Shown: piece after piece, positions 15,489-25,200 of the stretch
Layout: the number at the start of each line of letters is the position of its first letter
Position numbering within the stretch: the stretch's first letter is position 1
Source of the DNA: Pseudeuparius sepicola
Taxonomy: Eukaryota; Arthropoda; Insecta; Coleoptera; Anthribidae
Direction: 5' to 3'
Assembly (NCBI GenBank): GCA_963920635.1
Contig: OY987308.1
Span: 3,538,225 to 3,602,224 of the forward strand
Length of the DNA stretch: 64,000 nt
Translations under genes and position numbers: made by a program
The notes under the pieces: generated by a model
Database searches by the model: none
What the model was told of the DNA's origin: nothing
What the model saw: only the letters and a program-made list of their open reading frames with translations

Positions 15489-16662
15489 CAGTGTGTTTCA
15501 CTTCAAGTCGAGACAATTCATTATTTTTTACGGGTTGGCCGATTTTCAGAAACTTTTTTTTTAAATATAGTGACACAAATTTTTTCAGATTCGTCTTTTC
15601 CACGACCTACTACTATCAAAATTATACCCCCAAAAACTGCAAAAGTACATTATGCATTTTTTTAGGAAAAAAATGAATAACACAGTCGTATTGGCCCTAC
15701 CCGAAAACCACACATACCATGTTTCACGGTCATAGCTTATACAGGGCGCTCAGAAAATAGCTTCAAACATGGCAAAAATACGGTTTTTCGAAGTACCCTG
15801 TACAAACACCGAGAGGTATTTTAAAATTATTTCTTTGCAGTTTGATTCACATAAGCCAACAATTCCCACGATTTCATGGCCCTGCCTTATACAGGCCGTT
15901 CGCAATAAAAATACAAAAATCGAAAATAATGGTTTTTTTCTCTTGGTGTTTTATTAAATTTTTTTCTACAGTTTTGACTTATGTCTATTAAAAAACATAA
16001 ACAATATAAAATTTTAGAAAGTATTTTCAATAAAAAGCACCTTTTTTATTTGAAAAAGTTTAAAAATTGATTGGTATCCACGCATCCAGGGTGATTTATT
16101 GAAAATACTTTCTAAAATTTATGTTTTAATTAAACATAAGTTAAAATTGTAGAAAAAAATGTAAAAAAACACCAAGAGAAAAAAAACGATTATTTTCGAT
16201 TTTTGTATTTTTATTGCAAACGCCCTGTATATGGCAGGGCCATGAAATCGTGGGAATTGATGGCTTCTGTGAGCCCTAATCGAATTGCAAAGAAATAATT
16301 TTAAAATATTTCTCAGTGTTTGTACAGGATACTTCGAAAAACCGTATATTTGCCATGTTTGAAGCTATTTCCTGAACGCCCTGTATAAGCTATGATCGTG
16401 AAACATGATATGTGTGGTTTTCGGGTATGGCCAATACGACTGCGCTATTAATTTTTTTCCTAATAAAAATGCCTAATGTTCTTTTGCAGTTTTTGTTGGT
16501 ATAATTTTGATCGCAGTAGGTCATGGAAAAGACGAATCTGAAAAAAATTAGTGCCAAAATGTAGATCTTTAGGAGCACTATAATTTAAAAAAAAGTTTTT
16601 GAAAATCGGTCAACCCGTAAAAAAAATAATGAATTGTCTCGACTTGAAGTGAAACACACTGC
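15489..16662. mobile_element. Foldback element, about 1.17 kb, arms about 550 bp
   Basis: The left end CAGTGTGTTTCACTTCAAG is mirrored at the right end (…TTGAAGTGAAACACACTG), and the two halves are imperfect reverse complements along their length up to a spacer at about 16037-16091. No transposase frame is present. Short frames within the arms are non-coding. A solitary ACAGGGTGG end at 15469 lies just outside. Confidence 0.8.
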
Positions 16663-17050
16663 ATAAATAACTTAACTTGTTATTTTTTGAGGTGAGAAAA
16701 AAGTTTTTTTACAAAGGTTTTAGATACTACTACAAAGATTTTTGTGACGCTATTGGACCTTATACAGTGTGTTCTAGAAAGCCGTGGCAGACACAACTTA
16801 TGTTTTTTTTAATGGAACATAATGGAACACCTTGCATCTTTTTGGATTATTGAATTCTGTGCATTTTTCTGATTTCAACGAAGTATAATATGTTATATGT
16901 TCGCTCCAATCGTTCCTTCAGAACTGAGCTTTTTTGTGACGGATTATTCCTTGGGTCATAGGTTGCCATGGAAGACAAATGCCAAATTATAGTACCTACC
17001 TAATAATTATTGGCAGTTTGCAAGTATATTCACGCTTTGGAAAACAAAAT
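16663..17050. other. AT-rich interval without recognised gene
   Basis: I see no coding frame. A lone foldback-type end (ATACAGTGTGTTC at about 16763) is the only recognisable motif. Confidence 0.4.
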
Positions 17051-17057
17051 GGGCTAT

Positions 17058-17965
17058 TAAATCTTATTCGTGAAATAATTTCGACAAATACCACTCGTGC
17101 CGGAAATTTTTCTAAATAATTTTATTCTCAAGCCCTATTTTGCCCATTAGCAAAACCACTCGTACAAGTTGGGCTTTTATTTTCAGAGATAAAAGACCAA
17201 TTTTATACTCGTGATCTTTCCAGGCAAAATAGCGCTTTCGAAAAAATTATCGTATGTATTTAATATCACAACTGCCGGAAATTTTATCGATAATTTTTTC
17301 GAAAGCTCCATTTTGCCTAGAAAGATCACGAGTATAAACTGGGCTTTTATTTTCTGATAAAATCCCTCGAGCTTCGCTCTCGGGATTTATCACGTACCTA
17401 CTTCTTAAAGTTTGTGTGTTTCACACTGTTCTAAATTATGCAGCTTATAAATTATGTTGCGGAATTATTAAGCATTATATCAATGAATTTATATAACTTC
17501 TACATTGCTAAATTCTTGTTATTTAGACCTCCGCCTCCGTTTAAATTTATGACACATTCAGAAAATAAACCAACGCCGACAGGGTGTAGGTACAATCGCA
17601 TTTGCCTTGGATATCCAAGCGTCATGTTTGTTTACTCGAACGCTGCAGTCGAAGCTGTCAATAAACTCGTTCAAAATAAGTCGTTTTGGAAATGTAAACA
17701 TAGAAAAAATTAATACAGAAATTATTAAATCGTATTCGAGAAATAATCTCGACAAATACCACTCGCGCCGGAAATTTTTCTAGATAATTTTATTCTCAAG
17801 CCCTATTTTGCCCATTAGCAAAACCACTCGTAAAAACTGGGCTTTTATTTTCAGAGATAAAAGCCCAATTTATACTCGTGATCTTTCTAGGCAAAATAGC
17901 GCTTTCGAAAAAATTATCGATAAAATTTTCGGCACTAGTGATATTACATACGATAATTTATACAA
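17058..17965. repeat. Two direct copies and one inverted copy of a MITE-like repeat
   Basis: A block of about 190 bp is present at about 17058-17250 and again at about 17725-17945 in the same orientation. It runs from GAAATAAT.TCGACAAATACC through CAAGCCCTATTTTGCCCAT to CAAAATAGCGCTTTCG. The part containing AAAATTATCGATAAAATTTC and CTAGAAAGATCACGAGTATAAA recurs inverted at about 17270-17390. The interval 17400-17720 between the copies has a 91-codon frame without recognisable homology. Confidence 0.7.
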
Positions 17966-18095
17966 GTGCAATTATCGCTAGCAGAGGCATATGATTGGTT
18001 GGATTTTTATGGAAGGAGCTACCTTATTGGATGCAAGCAGTATGAGGGAAATAATCGCTGAAATTCTACTCTCTTAGTTACGTCCTAGTTACGCT

Positions 18096-18656
18096 ATAGT
18101 ATATTTCATTACGAGTCTGGAAATAACACGGGAAGTCATGCAAGCACGGAAAAATCTATTTCTGGACGCGTAATGAACGATATTTTTTATTATACTTCTT
18201 TGAAAACGGAAACTTAAAACATTTTATCGGCATATTATAATAAATTTAATTGACAAAAAATAAACAATGCAGACAATATAGTGTTTGGTATGTATGATGC
18301 GTTTCCATGGTTACTCTCAAATTATTTCAAAGGTGCTTTGTTGTAAATTAGTTATTGTCAGATAAGGTGAATAAAACGTCAAAAATATTACAGAAATGTA
18401 TCTAATTATTGAAACACTTACGAATTAAAATACAAAATAGGTACATGTTAAATATCAGAGAGCATATAGAGTTTCTTAAATTTAGTTTACTTTGCTGTAT
18501 ATTTCTATTTTAAAGCCATATATTCGGTATTTTTATTCAGCGCACGGAATGTTTTTCCATGCGCTGTTTCCGTGCGCTAGCCCGAAAAACCCCATCTTTC
18601 ATTATTGCTAAAACAGATGAAAATAAGGTGTTTCCAAAGAAGTATAATAAAAAACC
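18096..18656. mobile_element. Non-autonomous TIR element, family D, copy 1
   Basis: Inverted ends are TTTTTTATTATACTTCTTTG (about 18185) and CAAAGAAGTATAATAAAAAA (ending 18656). Upstream lies a small inverted pair CATTACGAGTCTGG…/…TTCTGGACGCGTAATG at 18107-18178, a second MITE. The interior shared with the two other copies includes a GCGCACGG…CCGTGCGC inverted pair at about 18540-18580 and CTAGCCCGAAAAACCCCATC. No protein frame is present. Confidence 0.65.
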
Positions 18657-18659
18657 AAT

Positions 18660-19040
18660 ATTGTGGCAATTTTGCAGAACATTCGCCTACAATACAAAAT
18701 AATCTTGTTCTGAAAACAATTCTTTAAATTTATGAAAGTTTCGTACATCTGGCAACAAAGCTAACGCGCATGATGGCAAGCGTCGTCCGATGCCTCATAC
18801 ACGCTTGACGCAAGTCAGTGGCAGTGGTAAATAGGGGGCCAAACAGGTAAAAATGCGGTTTAGAAAAAAAATAATTAAGGCTTTAAAAAGTTAGAATTTT
18901 TTAATTGCTATTTCCCCTACCTGCTGTTAAAATTAATTTAGTTATGAATAAATCACCCTGTATATGAACAATAGCAGTCAAATTTGATAGTTAACTTATA
19001 GTTCTAACTAATTTCTCTGGAATAGCCTGACCTAACCTAA
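18660..19040. other. Interval with no recognised gene
   Basis: No exon-like frame or RNA gene was found. I searched here specifically for upstream exons of the JHBP-type gene at 20012 and saw none. Confidence 0.35.
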
Positions 19041-19044
19041 TATA

Positions 19045-19906
19045 CCGGGAGATAGTGACAGATTTTTGGACGTGATTTTACTCAGTATGCCTTTCATAGG
19101 GCATTATGTTGCGTATATTCTCACAATAATAAGGTATGAATCAGAGGGTCATCCTGGGTTCTTCATGTAAAAAACTGAATTTTCAATTATTCGAAAAATA
19201 TGCGTTTTGATACGATTTTATACAGGCTGCCATGTGTTTTATAATGAAGTTCAAAATAGAAAATTTCTCGGAAAACCATAGGCATACCGTTAGGGTGGGT
19301 CCAAAGGGCTATTATTGCCACGTGATCTTGTATTTTAATTATTAATTTTTCCACGTTTCTGAACAAACTGCCAATGAGAAGTATGCAAGTTCTTATTATG
19401 AAAATGCTGAAAAAAGGATGGCATACCTTTCGCGCATGTCCAAGTACCTACTGTTTAAATTGAATGTTATTTAAACATTTAAACGAGTTATTCGATGTAA
19501 AGTGTACTTGGACATGCGCAAACGGTATGCCATCTTTCCTTCAGCAGTTTCATAACAAGAACTTGCATACTTCTCATTGGCAGCCTGTTCAGAAACGTGG
19601 AAAAATTAATTATTAAAATACAAGATCACGTGGCAATAATAGCCCTTTGGACCCACCCTAACAGTATGCCTATGGTTTTTCCAGAAATTTTCTATTTTGA
19701 ACTTCATTATAAAACACATGGCAGCCTGTATAAAATCATATCAAAACGCATATTTTCTGAATAATTGAAAACTTCGTCTTTCACATGAAGAACCCAGGAT
19801 GACTCTCCGATTCATACCTTATTATTGTGAGAATATGTGCCACATAATGCCCTTTGCAAGGCATACTGAGTAAAATCACGTCCAAAAATCTGTCACTATC
19901 TCCCGG
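19045..19906. mobile_element. Foldback element with CCGGGAGATAG ends
   Basis: The left arm starting CCGGGAGATAGTGACAGATT is mirrored by the right arm ending GTCACTATCTCCCGG. The arms are near-perfect over about 420 bp, around a small centre at about 19470-19490. A relic of one end of the same family lies at about 43985-44040. The element ends about 105 bp before the acceptor of the JHBP exon. Confidence 0.85.
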
Positions 19907-20011
19907 TTCATAACCTAGCTTGCTCCAGGTCCAACTAACTGTCAAGTTTGAGAGCTGTCGTTTCTCTTACGGTTTAATAATATTTTAGTGAATAATTTTT
20001 TACTTTGCCAG

Positions 20012-20313
20012 CTAACATGACCATAAACCATGAACTCAAAATGGCCGAAGAAACCAAAGATGGTAAAGTGTACTATAAAGTATTGTCCTACGTAGCGGAC
20101 TATGACGCAGAACTTGCGCATTACAAATTTGACAACTTGTTTGACGGTGACAAGGCTCTAGGCGATGGCCTAAATAAATTATTAAACGACGAATGGAGGG
20201 CCATATTCGACGATGTGAAATCGGGATACGCCGTGGCATATGCCGCCATTTTCAAGAAATACGCCGATATGGTTTTTGGAAAAATACCGGTGAAGGATTT
20301 GTTTGCAGAATGA
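20012..20313 (+). CDS. Terminal exon of a JHBP/takeout-family protein
   Basis: This exon encodes about 100 residues of the C-terminal half of a haemolymph juvenile-hormone-binding/takeout-type protein. Family members are secreted, bind hydrophobic ligands and act in feeding, circadian or chemosensory physiology. The diagnostic block is HYKFDNLFDGDKALGDGLNK, followed by LLNDEWRAIFDDV and the tail FGKIPVKDLF. Family members end with 'NLFnGd..Lgd..N.fLNenw..if' and 'kiPy.elF'. I start it at 20012 because TTTACTTTGCCAG is a good splice acceptor and the frame enters in phase 1; the ATG at 20017 would skip half the domain. The stop is TGA at 20311. The N-terminal exons (signal peptide, first cysteines) are not in the window. 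Confidence 0.85.
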
Positions 20314-20409
20314 ATATCTACGATATGTTTTTTTATATTATATGGGCGTATTTGTTTTGTTTTGTATATTGTTGTTTGCAAGCATAATGTAACGAATGTA
20401 TCTTTTATG

Positions 20410-20415
20410 AATAAA
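20410..20415 (+). promoter_or_regulatory. Polyadenylation signal AATAAA of the JHBP-type gene
   Basis: AATAAA occurs about 97 bases after the stop codon and is followed by T/A-rich sequence, as expected for an insect 3' UTR. Confidence 0.6.
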
Positions 20416-20582
20416 TAATTTTCAAATATCTTATCTTATCTTTCTAACTTTTATGTACCTACAAATAATCTATGAAAAAAGTTAAAATAAGTAGATTTTT
20501 TCTTACAAACATATATCGAAATCCTAAAGGTTTTCGTTAAAACATGGCGTCAGCTTCACTTTAAAGTTTTCTCTTATTTATA

Positions 20583-21753
20583 CAGGGTGAGTTTTCTTCG
20601 ATGCCCACTATGGGGATCTCGGAAACTAGCAGAGCTAGAGCAAAAGTTAAATGGGGAAAGAATTGCAGTTTTGAATGCTCAATCTAATGCCCCTTTTGGA
20701 TTTTTAAAAGAGTTCATGGCTCACTAGATATTTTGAAAAGCTCCGTTATTTCTGATTATACAGAAAAACTATAGAGACAAAAATTGTAGATAATTTTGGG
20801 CCTAATAAGATAATCTTATCCAATTTTTTATGTTGTTTGTGATTTTTGAGATATGACATAAACTTTTGTTTTTTTAAACGTAAATCATAGTTGAATGTGG
20901 CCTTATAAAATCGGCCACTTTTTGAGCTTTCCAAAGATATAATACTCGGCATAGTTATTACAAAAAATAAAAGAGCTATGGCTAATTTTCTGTTGTTTTT
21001 TTTTACTTTTTACATAGTCAGCCATGGAATATTTTCATAATTACGTTCTATTGTATAATAAGACATACTTCAAACTTTCAAATATTTTATTTTTAGCTGG
21101 TGACAAAATGTAACAAAATAAAACAAAAATTATCATGATGGAGCTCCACCACATAATTACTTGCCCGTAAGAAATTGCCTAGATCAGCTGAGTGACCTTT
21201 TAAAATAATAATAATTTTAATTTTAGTTTTTTAATTTTTGTTTTATTTCCTTACATTTTGTTACCAGCTAAAAACAAAATATTAGAAAGTTTCAAGTATG
21301 TCTAATTATAAAATAGAACGTAATTATGAAAATATTCCATGGCTGACTATGTGAAAATTTAAAAAAAAAACAGAAAATTAGCCATAGCTCTTTTATTTTT
21401 TATAAGGCTACAGCCAACTATGATTTACATTTAAAAAACACAAGTTTATGTCATATCTCAAAAATCACAAACAACAAAATTGGATCAGATTATCTTATTA
21501 AGCCCAAAATTATCTACAATTTTTGTCTCTACAGTTTATCTGTATAATAAGAAATAACGGAGCTACAGAGATCTGAAGAAATAGCAAAAAATCACTTTTT
21601 TCAAAATATCTAGTGAGCCGTGAACTTTTTTAAAAATCCAAAAGGGGCATTAGATTGAGCATTCAAAACTGCAATTCTTTCCCCATTTAACCTTTGTTCT
21701 AGCTCTGCTAGTTTCCGAGATCCCCATAGTGGGCATCGAAAAACCTAACCCTG
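20583..21753. mobile_element. Foldback element with TA duplication, about 1.17 kb
   Basis: It is flanked by TA at 20581 and 21754. The left end CAGGGTGAGTTTTCTTCGAT pairs with the right end ATCGAAAAACCTAACCCTG. Arms continue to a centre near 21200. It lies between the convergent JHBP-type and SDR gene ends. Confidence 0.88.
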
Positions 21754-22093
21754 TATAAAACCGTGTTTCTACTTTCCCTATAAATATGTGAAAAGGTAAA
21801 TGAGGTGCAGGGGATAGCCAAAAACTGACAATTTTCAATTTCGCCCTGTATCTTAAGAACGAAGGTGGCTATGAAAATTTTGTTTGGGACATCTTTAGTT
21901 TCATGAAAGACCAGAAGCCGCAAGTCTCTATCCCTAAAAATAAGGGAGATAACCTGCAAAAGTTCGAAAACGGGACACCTGTACTCTTAAATTTACGTAA
22001 TATGCCTATTTGAAACAAAAATATATGGACTTCATTTTGCACCACTTTGTAAAAGTAAAATATCGCTAAAGTAAAGTAGATATATTTCGGTAT

Positions 22094-22232
22094 CTACAAT
22101 ATGTGCGTTACCATATCATTTCTTTTTGGAAACGAAATCTGGTAAACACTCTTGGATTCTTCGGCAATAAAAATACCTCCATTTTCTCCTTCTTGTATCA
22201 CCTTGACCACTGCTTTACCAACGCATTCAGAT
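22094..22232 (-). CDS. SDR exon 5 (C-terminus)
   Basis: The acceptor ACCGTTTTAG is followed by a frame that completes the split proline codon exactly. It encodes SECVGKAVVKVIQEGENGG, then IFIAEESKSVYQI and a stop at 22094. The 'vg.AvvkvIq.geNGsvw..e' tail is characteristic of 15-PGDH-like insect enzymes. Confidence 0.88.
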
Positions 22233-25200
22233 CTAAAACGGAAAAAGTATTTGTTATAAACGAAACAATATATTTTATAAAAAAAAATAGTGTCTTTATG
22301 TGACTAAAAATTTCAACAAACGAGATCTGAGCATCACTCGGTAAAAAAATAAAAAAATTAGCCACAAACGGGAATTGAACCAGGGACCTCTCGCACCCAA
22401 TGCGAGAATCATGCCACTAGACCATTGTGCTTCCATACAAAATTTACTTAACTGGCCACATTTAAATTTAATTGCCATTCATAAAAGTTGAAGTCTATTT
22501 GATAGCTTTCATGTAAGTACATCGATGTTGAGTAGAATGAAGAGAAATCTACGAGTGGCCCCTGAGGAAAACATATGGAAAATTCGATTTTCCTATATAA
22601 TGTATACAGGGTGACCATATTTCGAGTCTATGCATGGGGCTTCTTGGTTATCTTAAGAGATACGAGGTCGGTTAAATCGGGGCAAAGTTGCGGAATTTGA
22701 TGCCGAGTAACATGGTAGAAAGAAATTTTGGCTGGCCCTTTTCGTTTTGAAAATAATGCGAAAAAAAACTGAAAATTGTCGTTTTCGTTTTTATTTTTTT
22801 AAACGAAAACGAATGGCGCTGGACATTTCTAAGTTAAACATAATTAAGGCACTTTTTACAAGGAATCTAAATTAGGCCTCGCATTTTTTTTTCACGCCTC
22901 CCTGGACAAAGATATGATGATCAACTTTTATTTTTCTTATGGGTGCAATATTGGATTTTTGCATTTTTGAAAATAGGATTTTTTTATGGTTAAAATGATA
23001 TGTCACACATTATGCTTTACTTTGTTTTTCTTGCCGTAATATCAATTTAATCGTTTTTGCATAGAGTGCCTTGGAAACGTATGCCCCATAATGTTTGACT
23101 TTTTGCATAGAGTGCCTTGGAAACATAAGCCTAGTTACCCATTGTTGCGAAGTGTGCTTTGGAATATTGTTTAACGGTTCAGTAAAAATTCGGTTAATGT
23201 TAAGTTTATTGATTAAATAAATCATAAACGTACCACGAGAGTATGATCTGAGATCTTGTTATTTATTCGGCATTTGTCATATAACATATAACACTAAAAG
23301 AGTCAAACTGGAAACACAAGAAGAACAAAAACCTTAGACGAGTAGACAATCCCATTTAACAATAAATGTTCAATTTGTCCTCCTTGTTCCTCAAGGCACA
23401 ATGCAGCATGTTTCCTTAAATTGTTTATGGCTCGTCCAATATCCCTTCGACGTCATTTATATTTGAGGAATAATAAATTCACGCTTTTCTTCATGTGAAA
23501 ATTAATTTTTTTCAGTAAAATAAAGTATCAGTAACACTTGAAATTGTAGGTACTAAACTATCAAACGTTATATGCGGCTTATGTTTCCAGGGCATTGTAT
23601 GCAGAAATGTCAATCATTATGGGGCTTACGTTTCCAAGGCACTCTATGCAAAAACGTCAAACATTACGGGGCTTGCGTTTCCACGGCACTCTATGCAAAA
23701 ACGATTAATTTGATATTACGGCAAGAAAAACAAAGTAAAGCATAATGTGTGACATATCACTTAAACCATAAAAAAATCCTCTTTTCAAAAATGCAAAAAT
23801 CCAATATGGCGCCCATAAAAAAAAAAGTTGATCGTCATATCTTTCTCCAGGGAGGCGAGAAAAAAAATTTGAGGCCATAGTTAGATTTCTTGTAAAAAAG
23901 TGCCTTAATAATGTTTAACTTAGAAATGTCCAGCGCCATTCGTTCTCGTTTAAAAAAATAAAAACGAAAACGACAATTTTCACTTTTTTTGCATTATTTT
24001 CAAAACGAAAAGGGCCAGCCAAAATTTCTTTTTACCATGTTACTCGGCATCAAATTCCGCAACTTTTCCCCAATTTAACCTCGTATCTCTTAAGATAACC
24101 AAGATCCCCATGCATAGACTCGCAAATACGGTCACCCTGTATATGTCAGCTCTAGTTTAAAAACTTTAAATTCTTCCACAAAATGAAAAGAGTCCTATAT
24201 TAAGCTGTCATTCATTTATCCATATTCCGCCCGCGGAAGTTTCCAATAAAGAAACTTATATTTTTTATGGAAAGACTTACGGCTGTAAGGCGGTCTTGTC
24301 GTAATTGAACTCTTCCGTGGCCGCTTGCATCATTTCCTTGCTCAAGATCATATTTCTGTGGTCGAGCGTCATGCCCGTCGAGGTTATGCCAGGGCAGACC
24401 GTCAAGACCTTGACCTTGGTCCTGTTGTAGGTCAACTTGCCGCCCAGGGCCATGCCCAAGCCGAGCAAGGCCATCTTGGACGCGCTGTAGACCGGCATGC
24501 ATTCGGACGGGTACACGCCGGTGATCGACGAAATGTTGACTATGATCCCTCCGGATTGTTGATAGTTCGGCAGGTAATTGTCGAGGGCCAGGTACGTGGA
24601 GCGCACGGTAGCGTTCTGAAAGCAGGGACGGCGGGGTTTGCAAACGTTTTTAAATTTTCCCGCGGTGGAAAGATCTTCTAAATAACACGTTACGGAACTG
24701 TTTCCTGTGCAAAAATTTTTTTCCTGCTCCCTTCCCCGTAAGTTCACTTTACATGCTCGCCAACAGGTCGGAAAGCGAAAGCGAAATGTTCGAGGTGCTG
24801 TTGCCTGAAAGAATTCCGCCAAGTGAGTTGCTTTGCTAAGATTTTGTTGCTGCGGTAAATAGATATTATGCTGTCATAGCAAAAAAAATTGCTGTGGCAA
24901 GTAAACCTGTTTTGCTAAAACTTCTTTGCTACCACAGCAAAATTTTTACTTGCGGTTAAAGGGTAGGTCACTAATAGAAATTCCAGTCGTTTTGTTACTA
25001 CAGGTGAGTGCAGTCTGCTGCAATGCACTCAGCTGTGGTCACGGGCGTAGCCAAGGGGGGGTTTCGGGGGTTCAAACCCCCCCCCCCCGAAATAAGCAAA
25101 ATATAAGCAAAATATTACCTAATATTATACCGAAAAAATACGAGGAGTGAAGAGTTAAATTATTATTACGTTTGAATATATTATGTAGTAATAGTAGCGC

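Noticed and set aside
17438..17713. 91-codon plus frame as an upstream JHBP exon
   Set aside because: No splice-compatible phase, no JHBP residues and no signal peptide with cysteines; AT-rich chance frame between MITE copies.
20017..20313. JHBP exon as a complete small gene starting at the ATG at 20017
   Set aside because: The family needs an N-terminal half with signal peptide and cysteines; the base run before the frame is a textbook splice acceptor.
24325..24681. Plus-strand 118-codon frame
   Set aside because: Antisense shadow of SDR exon 4.
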